A stretch of DNA of 21,700 nt from JBCCSZ01 sp039199225 (GCA_039199225.1 JBCCSZ010000113.1:1-21700); one strand, 5' to 3'; shown: positions 6,173 through 15,517, counted from the stretch's first letter. The notes: generated from the sequence alone by a model not told the origin. Program-made: numbers and translations.

Positions 6173-8551
6173 ATGAAAAACCTTTGCTATCTACTGCTTT
6201 TCCTACAAATGGCGCTGCCATCGTCGGCGCAAAGCCAAAAGACGTCCATTGTTTCGGGTCAAGTCGTAGACCGTGAGTCGGACCAAGTGCTTTCTTATGC
6301 TACGATTCAGTTGTTTGATATGACAGACGACCAATTGGTAGCCGGAGGCATTTCGGATGAGGAAGGGCGCTTTTCGATTGCGCTCCCTGTAGGCAGCTTC
6401 TATGCGCAGGTGGATTTTATTGCTTATGAATCGCATCGCTCGGCCAATTTTCATTTGGAGGATGCTGGTGCGAAGATCGACTTGGGGGAAATACGCCTCA
6501 AAAATACAAGCAGTGATCTGGAGGAGGTCGTGGTTCGAGCAGAGCGAAATCGGGTGGAGCTGTCTTTGGACAAGAAGATTTTTAACGTTGCCAAGGACCC
6601 TGGCAATGCTGGTCGGTCGGCCATGGAAATTCTCAACAATGTTCCTTCCGTAACAGTTGATCCCGAGGGGACGATTAAGCTGCGCGGGAGCGGTAATGTG
6701 CGGGTGCTCATCGACGGGAAGCCATCGGGCCTGGTTAGTTTTAAAGGGGGCAGTGGCTTGCAACAATTGCAGGGGGGCTTGGTCGAAAGGATCGAAGTGA
6801 TTACCAATCCCTCGGCACGCTACGAGGCAGAAGGGATGGTGGGCATCATCAACATCATTTTGAAAAAGGAGCGGAAGGAAGGTTTCAATGGTTCGTTTGA
6901 AGTCAACGGAGGTTATCCAACGCAGTTGGGTGCTTCAGTCAATCTCAATTATCGGCATAAGAAGGTCAACTTTTTCATTAACTACGGCATTGCTTATCGG
7001 ATTCAGCCAAGTGTGTACAGCATCCGCCAACAAGTATTCAACAACGATTCGACTTTTTTGTCTCTGCAAGATTATGACGGAGAGCATCGCGGCTTTCACA
7101 ACAACATTCGTGGAGGGCTGGATTGGTTCATCAGCGAGCAGGACATTGTAACGGCCTCTTATTATTACAGTCGGAGCAAAGGAAAGCGGCTGACGGATTT
7201 ACGCTATCGCGATTTCCTATTTGATGAAAGTCAGCCTATCCAAAGTGCGCAAAGAACGCAGGACGAGGATGAGGTCGAGCCAATCTCTGAATATGTTTTG
7301 AGCTATCAAAAGCTGTTTGGCCGCAAAGGGCAGGAACTCAATGCGGAGTTGCGCTATTTTGATCATTGGGAGGATTCCGACCAGCTGTATACGGACCAAC
7401 GCTTTTTATCGGATGGCCAGCTCAAGCCAGGTTCTTACTTCGAAGATATTTCACTAAACGATGAGACCGACAAACAATTCATCGCTCAACTAGATTACAT
7501 TCATCCTTTGACAAGAGAGGGTAAAATAGAGACTGGGCTGCGCAGTAATTTTCGGGATATGACCAATGACTTTGTGGTCAGTCGCTCCTTGAATGCTGGC
7601 CCTTTTATTCCTCTGGAAGGCTTGGACAATAATTTTATCTACAAGGAAAATATCAATGCTGTTTATGCAACGCTCAGTCAAAAGCTGGGCGACTTTGCCT
7701 TTCAACTGGGACTGAGGGGGGAGTGGACAGACATTGAAACGATCCTGGAGGAAACCAACGAAAGCAACCCACGGGACTACAGCAATTTATTTCCATCGGC
7801 ACATTTTACCTACGACCTCCCGAATGCGCAAGCCTTGCAGCTCAGCTACAGTCGTCGGGTCCGCAGACCTGTATACAATGATCTAAGTCCTTATGTAACT
7901 TTTTCAGACAACCGGAATTTTTTCAGCGGCAATCCGGACCTCGACCCTGATTTCAGCCATGTACTCGAACTAGGACATCTCAAGTATTTCGAGAAGGGTT
8001 CCATTTCTGCTGCCTTGTACTTTCGCCATACCGACGATAAAATCGAACGCATTCGTCGGGTAGATACGTTGAGTGGTGACTCAAATACCCGTCCGGAAAA
8101 TCTGAATTCGGAAACCGTTTATGGCTTGGAGTTCATCGGTAGCTTTAAGCCGCTGGATCGTTGGAAATTGGATGTCGATCTGAATTGCTTCCGGGCTGAA
8201 GCCGATGGCCGCAACATCGATCCGCTATTCCAAAGTGAAGCCTATACTTTTTTTGCTCGCCAAACTTCCAAATGGCAGCTTTCCAAAAGCAGTGAACTAC
8301 AAATTCGGGCCAGTTATGAAGCGCCGCAAAACACCGCCCAAGGCAAGCGCAAAGCCATCTACTTTTTTGACATAGCCATCAACAAGGATGTGTTTAAAGG
8401 CAAGGGAAAGCTGACCATCAATCTCACAGATGTATTCAACACTCGCCGCATTCGAACGACGACCAGAGGGCCTGGATTCGTGACCGACCGCGACTTCCAG
8501 TGGATTCGTCGACAGCTGTTGCTCAGTCTTAATTACCGCATCAACCAGTGA
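6173..8551 (+). CDS. Outer-membrane beta-barrel family protein (carboxypeptidase-regulatory domain, plug, OMP barrel)
   Basis: A 792-residue TonB-receptor-like protein. The ATG at 6173 gives a clean signal peptide 'MKNLCYLLLFLQMALPSSAQ'; the ATG at 6149 would only add eight residues in front of it. Residues about 27-115 form a carboxypeptidase-regulatory-like domain ('SGQVVDRESDQVLSYATI'). A plug follows at about 125-225, with the family-typical 'MEILNNVPSVTVDPEGTIKL', 'VLIDGKPSGL' and 'NPSARYEAEGMVGIINIIL'. The rest is a large barrel ending in 'LLLSLNYRINQ'. This matches the Bacteroidota OMP_b-brl_3 type rather than SusC, and no SusD partner is present, so the substrate is unknown. It lies 88 bp upstream of an ABC permease on the same strand and is divergent from malQ. 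Confidence 0.9.
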   Translation: MKNLCYLLLFLQMALPSSAQSQKTSIVSGQVVDRESDQVLSYATIQLFDMTDDQLVAGGISDEEGRFSIALPVGSFYAQVDFIAYESHRSANFHLEDAGAKIDLGEIRLKNTSSDLEEVVVRAERNRVELSLDKKIFNVAKDPGNAGRSAMEILNNVPSVTVDPEGTIKLRGSGNVRVLIDGKPSGLVSFKGGSGLQQLQGGLVERIEVITNPSARYEAEGMVGIINIILKKERKEGFNGSFEVNGGYPTQLGASVNLNYRHKKVNFFINYGIAYRIQPSVYSIRQQVFNNDSTFLSLQDYDGEHRGFHNNIRGGLDWFISEQDIVTASYYYSRSKGKRLTDLRYRDFLFDESQPIQSAQRTQDEDEVEPISEYVLSYQKLFGRKGQELNAELRYFDHWEDSDQLYTDQRFLSDGQLKPGSYFEDISLNDETDKQFIAQLDYIHPLTREGKIETGLRSNFRDMTNDFVVSRSLNAGPFIPLEGLDNNFIYKENINAVYATLSQKLGDFAFQLGLRGEWTDIETILEETNESNPRDYSNLFPSAHFTYDLPNAQALQLSYSRRVRRPVYNDLSPYVTFSDNRNFFSGNPDLDPDFSHVLELGHLKYFEKGSISAALYFRHTDDKIERIRRVDTLSGDSNTRPENLNSETVYGLEFIGSFKPLDRWKLDVDLNCFRAEADGRNIDPLFQSEAYTFFARQTSKWQLSKSSELQIRASYEAPQNTAQGKRKAIYFFDIAINKDVFKGKGKLTINLTDVFNTRRIRTTTRGPGFVTDRDFQWIRRQLLLSLNYRINQ

Positions 8552-8639
8552 GCTTTGCAACTTTCTGATTTAGAGTGGGTCTTTTCGAGTATGCCAGGAA
8601 CCTCCTGTATTGTTTCTGCGACACAAAAGAAAGCCCATT

Positions 8640-11051
8640 ATGTTAAAGCACCACCTTCGCATCGCCTGGCGCAGTATGTTGCGCAGCACTTCCAGTTCCT
8701 TCATCAACCTGCTCAGTTTGTCTATTGGTTTGACCGCAACTCTATTGATCTGCCTGTGGATTTATGACGAATATAAAGTAGATCGCTTCCATGAAAAAGG
8801 GGAGGCGCTTGTCCAAATGCTTCAAAACACAGCTACGCCAAATGGCCTGGAGACCGAATCGAGTTTGCCTGGTCCCTTGGCTGTGGCCTTAGCAAAGGAA
8901 TTGCCAGAGGTTGCCGAGGCAGTGGCCGTCTTGCCCTATGAGTGGTTCGAGGGAGAGCAATTTTTATTGTCAGACGGTCAGGGGCGGACGTTTAGCTCGC
9001 GCAATCAATTTGCCAGTCGGAATTTTTTCAGTGTATTTTCCTATCCACTGCTATATGGTTTGCCCGACGAGGTTTTGGCCGATCGGCGGTCCGTTGTCAT
9101 CTCCGAGGAGCTAGCAGAAAAACTTTTTCAAGGGCCGGATGCTGTTGGCAGAACGCTGGAATGGCAACACGACGAGTTTGGTGGCACTTATCTGGTGACG
9201 GGGGTATTTGCTGCATTGCCGCAGTATTCAAGCGCGCAGTTTGACGCTGTATTCAGCTACGACCTTTTTGTGGATAAAAATCAAAAAATGGCGGGATGGA
9301 CAGACAGTGATCCAGATACCTATGTCGTCCTGGCGCCCGGTGTAGCCTTGGCTGCCTTCAATCAGAAAGTGGCATCCTTTCTACAAACCAAAGCAAAACT
9401 TTCAGATGAGCTATGGGGACAACCTTATGCCGATCGCTACCTACACGGAACTTATGAAAACGGAAAAGTGGCCGGTGGTCGGATCACCTATCTGTACTTG
9501 TTTGCCATTATTGCTTTGATGACGCTGTTGATCGCTTGTGTCAATTTTGTTAATCTGACAACAGCTAAGGCTTCGGCCAGAATGAAGGAAGTTGGGGTCA
9601 AGAAGGCCATCGGGGCCGATCGGAAGAGTTTAGCTATACAATACATGGTGGAAGCAGCTTTGCTTGCCACTATGTCTTTGGTCATCGCCATCGGACTAAC
9701 TTTTTTGTTTTTGCCTACTTTCAATACCATTGCAGCTAAAGCCATGCAACTGTCTTTTGAGTGGTCTTTTCTACTGCCGATTGTACTCATCTTGGCATCG
9801 ACCATTTTATTGGCAGGCAGCTATCCAGCCTTTTACTTATCTGGCATCGAACCAATTTCGGCTTTGAAAGGAGATCGCCAGAGCAAAGGCACCGTTAGTT
9901 CTTTGGTGCGAAAAGGGCTGATTGTTTTTCAGTTTTCGATTACGGCTTTGTTGATGGTGCTGGCTTTGGTAGTGTACCATCAGGTCGAGCTGATACAGTC
10001 GAAACAACTAGGGTATGAAAAAGAAAACATCGTTTGGTTCAACACTGGACTGTTGGAATCCGGAGGTGGTACAGAGGGCTTGTCGGAAGAAAGCATCGAG
10101 CGTTTTTTGCAGTTGCTCAATGGTTTGCCGGGTGTAGTCAATACAGCCAACTTTGCTCATCATGTTGTCAATAATTTTGGTACGACCACGGGTTTGACCT
10201 GGCCAGGCAAGGCGACAGATCAACGCGCGCAATTTGCTCAAATTTCGGGTGGATACGATTTAATTCCGACCTTGAAAATGCAAATGGCGGCTGGTCGTTC
10301 CTTTTCCAGAGATCATAAGCTGGACCACGACAAAATTATTTTTAATGAGGCTGCCATCAAGGTCATGGGTTTGGAGGACCCTCTGGGAAAGCAAATAAGG
10401 CTGTGGGGAGAAGAGCGAGAGATCATCGGAGTGGTGAAGGATTTCCATTTTGAAAGCTTGTACAAAAATATAGAGCCACTGTTTCTCAAACTGGATACAG
10501 ATGACTTTGCCTCTGATGTTATGGTGCAGCTGGCTCCCGGTAATCAATTGGAAACACTTGGTCGCATTGAAAAAGTGTACCAAAGTTTTTTCTTGGGCGG
10601 TATGCCTTTTGAGCCACATTATCTGGACGATAACTACCAGGCGCTATACGCTTCGGAGATTCGGGTCAGTGCCTTGTCAAAATACTTTACGGGCATTGCC
10701 ATACTCATTTCTTGCCTTGGATTATTTGGCTTTGCGACCTTCACGGTTCAACGACGCTCCAAGGAGATGGCCATTCGGAAGGTTCTGGGTTCAAGTGCCT
10801 TGCAAATTATTGGTCTGCTGCTGCGCTCCTTTTTGTCTTTGGTCGTTTTGGCCTTAGTGATTTCCTTACCCATTGCACACCTCATCGCCCGAAACTGGCT
10901 GGATACTTTTGCCTTTCGGATCGACTTAGGTCCCACCTATTTTGTGATAGCTGCCTTTGCGATCGTACTGCTGTGCCTACTGACCGTTGGTGGGCAATTG
11001 CTCAGGGCCAAAGGTGTGGACATGGTGAAGTACATTCAGCAAAGCGACTAA
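8640..11051 (+). CDS. FtsX/MacB-type ABC transporter permease
   Basis: An 803-residue inner-membrane protein of the large two-module permease family common in Bacteroidota. The ATG at 8640 gives the typical start 'MLKHHLRIAWRSMLRS'; a further ATG at 8610 is in frame but adds an atypical basic stretch. The order is: TM1 ('LLSLSIGLTATLLICLWIY'), a periplasmic MacB core domain, three TM helices of FtsX module 1 containing 'RMKEVGVKKAIGADR', a second TM/periplasmic domain beginning 'LIVFQFSITALLMVLALVVY', and FtsX module 2 with 'RRSKEMAIRKVLGSSALQI'. Both conserved cytoplasmic coupling motifs (KEVGVKKAIGA, KEMAIRKVLGS) are intact. No ATPase gene is in the window, so the partner must be encoded elsewhere. 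Such proteins drive mechanotransmission-type transport or lipoprotein/antibiotic export; the substrate cannot be told. Confidence 0.93.
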   Translation: MLKHHLRIAWRSMLRSTSSSFINLLSLSIGLTATLLICLWIYDEYKVDRFHEKGEALVQMLQNTATPNGLETESSLPGPLAVALAKELPEVAEAVAVLPYEWFEGEQFLLSDGQGRTFSSRNQFASRNFFSVFSYPLLYGLPDEVLADRRSVVISEELAEKLFQGPDAVGRTLEWQHDEFGGTYLVTGVFAALPQYSSAQFDAVFSYDLFVDKNQKMAGWTDSDPDTYVVLAPGVALAAFNQKVASFLQTKAKLSDELWGQPYADRYLHGTYENGKVAGGRITYLYLFAIIALMTLLIACVNFVNLTTAKASARMKEVGVKKAIGADRKSLAIQYMVEAALLATMSLVIAIGLTFLFLPTFNTIAAKAMQLSFEWSFLLPIVLILASTILLAGSYPAFYLSGIEPISALKGDRQSKGTVSSLVRKGLIVFQFSITALLMVLALVVYHQVELIQSKQLGYEKENIVWFNTGLLESGGGTEGLSEESIERFLQLLNGLPGVVNTANFAHHVVNNFGTTTGLTWPGKATDQRAQFAQISGGYDLIPTLKMQMAAGRSFSRDHKLDHDKIIFNEAAIKVMGLEDPLGKQIRLWGEEREIIGVVKDFHFESLYKNIEPLFLKLDTDDFASDVMVQLAPGNQLETLGRIEKVYQSFFLGGMPFEPHYLDDNYQALYASEIRVSALSKYFTGIAILISCLGLFGFATFTVQRRSKEMAIRKVLGSSALQIIGLLLRSFLSLVVLALVISLPIAHLIARNWLDTFAFRIDLGPTYFVIAAFAIVLLCLLTVGGQLLRAKGVDMVKYIQQSD

Positions 11052-11071
11052 AGCAACCTCTTTTAGCAAAC

Positions 11072-14000
11072 CTAATTTAAACTCAGCACCTTAATCTCCA
11101 CTCGCTGGTTTCGTTTTCGGCCATCTGCCGTTCGATTGGAAAATTTGGGCTTTCGCTTTCCATAGCCTTTGTAGACCACCCGATTGCCATCGATGCCTTG
11201 CTGGACGATGTAGGTTGCAACGGCCTTGGCACGAGCGGTCGACAAGCGATCGCAAAACTCAGGTGGTGGAATATTGTTGGTATGTCCACCCACTTCGATA
11301 ACAACCAATGGATTTTCTTCCAAGAAAGAAGCGATTTCTTTCAAGGCAGGATAAGACTTCTCGGTCATGTTGGTACTATCGGCCATGAAGAATATCTGAG
11401 AAACTTGTAAGGTTTGTCCGGCGCGCAATTGACCGGCGGTAAGGGCCGGAAGGATTTTCTTCTTAGTCTCAAATCGGACCTCTGCCTGGCAGCCCTTGGC
11501 ATCACTGACATTGACTGTATGCGATCCGAAGGGAAGCTTCTCTGCGGTTTCAGCTGTTTCGCCATTGTCCCACTTGATTTCATAGGAGGGTGTTCCGCCT
11601 TTGATGCCAAGGGTGGCTTTTCCGTCTTTTGAATCCTCATTGGTCGAAGGACGGTTTTTATCCAGGGTTACGATCAGTTCCGTCGGTTCTTTGATAATCA
11701 ACTCGGCTTTTTGACTTTGGCCGCTGGCATCCGTTACCGTGAGTGCATAGGTGCCGGCCGCCAAGTTATCTGCCTTTGCACCCTGTAGGCCAGCCGTTCC
11801 CCACTGATACTGAAACGGTCCTTTGCCGCCTTGCACGTTCACTGCCAAGCTAGCTGTTTTATCACCAAAGCATTTGATCTCATTGGTTTGTTCCAGGCTG
11901 AGGCGCAACTGCTGGATGTCCTCATTCACATCGATGTCTTGCTTGACTTCACAACCGTTGGCGTCCGTCACAGTGAGGCTGCGCTTGCCAGGGGCGAGCT
12001 TAGAAGCAGTCGCTGTTGATTCGCCATTGTCCCACCGATAACTATAAGGCGCCGTTCCACCGCTTGCTTTAGCGGTTGCCTTACCATCGGTGTTGTCGGT
12101 ACTGGCTGGACTATCGAGTTGAATGCTTGCTTGCAGAGGCTTGGGCTCTTTGATGCTGATGGAGGCATTGGCGGTGTTGCCAACAACATCCGTAACCGTC
12201 AATTGATAGTCACCTGCTGCAAGGCCCGAAGCTTTTTCGCCGGATAGATTGGCGGCACTCCACTGGTACTGGAAGGGGCCTTTACCGCCACTGATACGTA
12301 CGCCAAGAGCCGCTGTACTCTGACCAGCACACTTGACGGGCGCACTAAGGTCGAGTATGGCTGTGAGTGGTAGAATGTCTTCGGTAACGGTTATTGATAC
12401 GGTCGTTGTACAACCATTGTCATCACTGATGGTAACTGTTTGCTCACCTGCTGCCAGCTTACTGGCCTTGTTACTAGACTCCCCATTGCCCCACTTGTAG
12501 GTATATTTTCCGCTACCACCCGTTGCTTTGACAGTTGCCTTTCCATCTGCCTGATCTGTATTGGCAGAGGCTGTAGGTGTGATGCTGGCTTGCAATTGAT
12601 CGGGTTCCGATACATTGACTTGGGCGTTGGCAGTCGTACCTGCTGCATCCGTGATGGTCAATTGATAGGTGCCGGCTTTCAACTGGCTGATTTTATTTCC
12701 TTGTGTCTGCCCATTGCTCCATTGGTACTGGAAAGGACTTTTTCCACCGCTGATCTCAGCTTCCACCGCAGCAGTTTCCTGTCCTTTGCATTGAATGCTG
12801 GCCACTTGATCCAGGGAAACCGAAAGTGGTAGGATGTCTTCACTCACGTTGATGCTTGCCGTAGCGGTACAACCATTGGCATCGGTAACGGTGACGGTCC
12901 GCTGGCCAGCTGCCAACTTAGTTGCTTTGTTGGCGCTTTCACCATTGTCCCACTTGTAAGTATACTTACCACTGCCGCCTGTTGCTTTCGCATTGGCTTT
13001 GCCATCTGCTTGATTGGTATTGGCAGGCGATTTAGGCGTGATGCTGACCTGTAGTGCTTTGGGCTCTGCTATGGAAACTTTAGCGTTGGCAGTAGTGCCA
13101 GTGGCATCCGTGACGGTCAGTTGGTAGTCGCCGGCTGCAAGCCCTGATGCTTTGTCGCCTTGAAGATTGGCTGCGCTCCATTGGTATTGAAAAGGACCTT
13201 TACCGCCGCTGACGGATGCTTCTAGTGAGGCCGTGCTTTGACCTGCACATTGGATTGCTGATCCTGTGTTGAGTTGGACGGCTAGGGGTAGGATGTCTTC
13301 GGTGACTTGAATGGAAGCGGTTGTGCTACAGCCTTTTTCGTCGGTCACAGTAACGACATGCAATCCAGCGGCCAGTTTGCTGGCTTTGTTGGTGCTTTCG
13401 CCATTGTCCCATTTATAGGTATATTTTCCGCTGCCGCCTTTGGCTTCGACACTTGCCTTGCCATCTGCTTGATCGGTATTGGCGGGAGCGGTTGGAGAAA
13501 CGCTGGCGGTGAGCGCAGGAGGGTCTTCCAATTTGATGCTGGCTTGAACCTTATTCCCGGTGGCATCGGTGAGGGTCAAAGCATAATCCCCGGCCTTGAG
13601 TCCCATGGCCTGTTCGCCACTAATGCTTGCAATATTCCAACTGTACTGATAGGGACCTTCGCCTCCGCGGACTGTTGCCTTTAAGCCACCTTTTGCAGCC
13701 CCTGGGCAATCATTGGTTTGAACGACTTCGAGCGATACATTGAGTTCGGCTAGCTGCTCTACGATTGTGACAGAGGAAGTTGTGCTGCAACCGTTTTTGT
13801 CGCTGATGGTCACACTGTGTGTGCCACCATTTAATTTCTTCGCTACTTGGGTGGTTTCGCCATTGTCCCAAGCAAATTTGTAGGGCGCGTTCCCTCCGCT
13901 GACACTCACTTCGGCCTGGCCGTCGGTACCGCCATTGCTGGCCTCTTTCTGAGCGGTCGTGCGAATGGTCATTCTTGGGTCCGCAATGGTCACCTCGGCT

Positions 14001-15103
14001 GGGGAGCTGTTGCCTTTCTGATCGCTAACGGTCACGCTATAGGTACCGGGACCCAGTCCTTGGGGCTTGGCACCTGTCAATCCACCTTCCCATTGATAAG
14101 TATAGGGAGGCTGACCACCACTCGCTCGCACTTGGAGGGAAGCATCCTTGGCATTGGCATCGCAACCGAGAGCTTTATCAACTACAAGGGAGGCGGAAAA
14201 AGTTGATGCCTTACCAATAAAATAGACGCCTTTATCTTCTGTACCAACCCAGAGCGCATCGTCTCCATCTACAGCAATCTGCTTGACATATTGGCTGGTG
14301 AAATTTTCTGCCGGACCGAAAGACTCATAATTCTCTGTATCGAAATTGTAGCGACTGATGATCTCCGAAGCAATCCAAAGTCGTCCTTGGCTATCAAAGG
14401 CGATGTCTACGATGTTGCCTTCGATCATCCGATCGTCGAGGTCTAGGGCAAAGAGCTTACCCTTCCGGTCGAGTTCGAGTATGTCGTTGTCGCTCAAAAT
14501 CCAGATTGTACTGCCAAAAGAAGTAATTGCCTCGACGTTGAAGTATTTACCCGTTGCGTTGGACTTACTGCCTTTTTGGAGGAAGAGTCCATCGTCGGTT
14601 CCCACGACCAACTGGCCGGTTGTTTTGGTGACATAAATGCTTTGAATCTTATCGGAGCGGAGCTTGGAGTTGCCACTGGTACGGTTTTCCAGAAGTTGTA
14701 GAGTTGGTTTGACTTTGAAGCGGAACAGGCCAGCTGAGCTCGTGCCAATCCAAAGTTCCTGCTTTATCTTATCCATATGGGCCACAGAAATCTCATCGAA
14801 ACTGTCTCCCATCAGCTTTTGCAATTCTGCTTTGGGGATTTTCAGCTCTTGATTTCCACAGGGGACCTGCAAAAGCGCCCAATCGGTAGCGACAACGTCG
14901 ACAGTGCTGGCAAAATCAGGGGACTGAGCGAGGAACAGCCCTTGCTTGTCGGCCACCCATTTGTTGCCATTTTCGTCTATGTGAATGTTGAGAACAGGGA
15001 CTTGCCGGTCTATGTCAGCGCAGCGTTGTACTTCCATCGCTTCCTGTGCCATCATCGATCCAAAGGTGAGGCAGTATATAATTGTAGTCAAAAATTGCTT
15101 CAT
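11072..15103 (-). CDS. Giant envelope protein: propeller-like N-terminus, twelve SprB-type repeats, OmpA C-terminus
   Basis: The product has 1343 residues and a signal peptide 'MKQFLTTIIYCLTFGSMMAQ'. Residues about 35-300 hold two-component-regulator-propeller-like blades ('LWIGTSSAGLFRF' at 117-129, 'VVGTDDGLFL', 'RLWIASEIISRYN', 'LWVGTEDKGVYF' at 284-295). Residues about 305-1215 are twelve SprB-type Ig-like repeats, alternating type A ('GGKGPFQYQWS..AGDYQLTVTDATG') and type B ('GGSGKYTYKWDNGES..VTVTDANGC'). The C-terminus (about 1225-1343) is an OmpA-like peptidoglycan-binding domain ('GGHTNN' with H1274, 'CDRLSTARAKAVATYI', 'GRKRNQRVEIKV'). There is no type IX secretion C-terminal domain, so it is probably anchored to peptidoglycan from the periplasm or outer membrane; SprB repeats are known from gliding adhesins. 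It converges on the permease gene, with 20 bp between the stops. Function unknown; adhesion or envelope scaffolding is inferred. Confidence 0.9.
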   Translation of the reverse strand: MKQFLTTIIYCLTFGSMMAQEAMEVQRCADIDRQVPVLNIHIDENGNKWVADKQGLFLAQSPDFASTVDVVATDWALLQVPCGNQELKIPKAELQKLMGDSFDEISVAHMDKIKQELWIGTSSAGLFRFKVKPTLQLLENRTSGNSKLRSDKIQSIYVTKTTGQLVVGTDDGLFLQKGSKSNATGKYFNVEAITSFGSTIWILSDNDILELDRKGKLFALDLDDRMIEGNIVDIAFDSQGRLWIASEIISRYNFDTENYESFGPAENFTSQYVKQIAVDGDDALWVGTEDKGVYFIGKASTFSASLVVDKALGCDANAKDASLQVRASGGQPPYTYQWEGGLTGAKPQGLGPGTYSVTVSDQKGNSSPAEVTIADPRMTIRTTAQKEASNGGTDGQAEVSVSGGNAPYKFAWDNGETTQVAKKLNGGTHSVTISDKNGCSTTSSVTIVEQLAELNVSLEVVQTNDCPGAAKGGLKATVRGGEGPYQYSWNIASISGEQAMGLKAGDYALTLTDATGNKVQASIKLEDPPALTASVSPTAPANTDQADGKASVEAKGGSGKYTYKWDNGESTNKASKLAAGLHVVTVTDEKGCSTTASIQVTEDILPLAVQLNTGSAIQCAGQSTASLEASVSGGKGPFQYQWSAANLQGDKASGLAAGDYQLTVTDATGTTANAKVSIAEPKALQVSITPKSPANTNQADGKANAKATGGSGKYTYKWDNGESANKATKLAAGQRTVTVTDANGCTATASINVSEDILPLSVSLDQVASIQCKGQETAAVEAEISGGKSPFQYQWSNGQTQGNKISQLKAGTYQLTITDAAGTTANAQVNVSEPDQLQASITPTASANTDQADGKATVKATGGSGKYTYKWGNGESSNKASKLAAGEQTVTISDDNGCTTTVSITVTEDILPLTAILDLSAPVKCAGQSTAALGVRISGGKGPFQYQWSAANLSGEKASGLAAGDYQLTVTDVVGNTANASISIKEPKPLQASIQLDSPASTDNTDGKATAKASGGTAPYSYRWDNGESTATASKLAPGKRSLTVTDANGCEVKQDIDVNEDIQQLRLSLEQTNEIKCFGDKTASLAVNVQGGKGPFQYQWGTAGLQGAKADNLAAGTYALTVTDASGQSQKAELIIKEPTELIVTLDKNRPSTNEDSKDGKATLGIKGGTPSYEIKWDNGETAETAEKLPFGSHTVNVSDAKGCQAEVRFETKKKILPALTAGQLRAGQTLQVSQIFFMADSTNMTEKSYPALKEIASFLEENPLVVIEVGGHTNNIPPPEFCDRLSTARAKAVATYIVQQGIDGNRVVYKGYGKRKPKFSNRTADGRKRNQRVEIKVLSLN
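11450..14190 (-). repeat. Six A-B dyads of SprB-type repeats with a 459-bp period
   Basis: The same codons of the type B repeat (around the TYKWDNGE motif) recur at 13869, 13410, 12951, 12492, 12033 and 11571. The intervals are 459, 459, 459, 459 and 462 bp, i.e. 153 (once 154) residues per dyad. Type A repeats carry a cysteine at their start and none at the end; type B repeats lack the first and carry 'GC' near the end. The central dyads are the most alike, and the terminal ones are more diverged. Confidence 0.9.
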
Positions 15104-15184
15104 TCTATTGCGTTTGTATCACTAAAACGAATCCCAATGATAGGAAATTATAAAGAGAAATAGTCTGAAGAGCACCTTTGGGAT

Positions 15185-15502
15185 TTAATATCGGGTCTGT
15201 AAACCAGCCAGCCAGTCTGTAGGTGTCGTTTTTCTGTTGATGTCTTGGCTACTTTTCGGAATGTAGCCATAAGTGATGCCTTCCATAGGGCGCTTTATCT
15301 GAGCAAAAAATTGGCCATTTTCTACCTAGAGATCAATCCCTAGATGCCTGCTAAGTGTTTGAGTTGTTCGACACACAAGTGGAGGAGATGCTCGTTTTTG
15401 TTTTCACTCTTCGGAAACAATGTTTGCAGAGGGAATGTTCTGTTTGCCCGCCCATCTTCTGCTCGTTGATTGCTTTCATCGAAAGTGGATAAATCTGTGG
15501 GT
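15185..15502 (-). pseudogene. Possible frameshifted remnant of an unidentified gene
   Basis: Two overlapping minus-strand frames read like successive parts of one protein. The first, from about 15502 down to a TAG at 15340-15342, includes 'RTFPLQTLFPKSENKNEHLL' and 'CVEQLKHLAGI'. The second, in another frame and ending with TAA at 15185-15187, reads 'SRHLGIDL', a TAG at 15326-15328, then 'VENGQFFAQIKRPMEGITYG' and ends 'TPTDWLAGLQTRY'. Joining them needs one frameshift near 15345-15355 plus read-through of one stop. I do not recognise the family. It begins just after the nucleoside hydrolase stop and has no start codon of its own. It could also be chance; a translated search would decide. Confidence 0.28.
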
Positions 15503-15517
15503 TATGTTGAGCAGTCG

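Noticed and set aside
11571..13869. Regularly spaced DNA repeats as a CRISPR-like array
   Set aside because: The period is 459 bp, the repeats are imperfect and lie wholly inside a reading frame encoding Ig-like domains.
11198..14852. Many plus-strand open frames opposite the SprB-repeat gene
   Set aside because: They are antisense shadows of a strongly coding, repetitive gene and recur with its 459-bp period.
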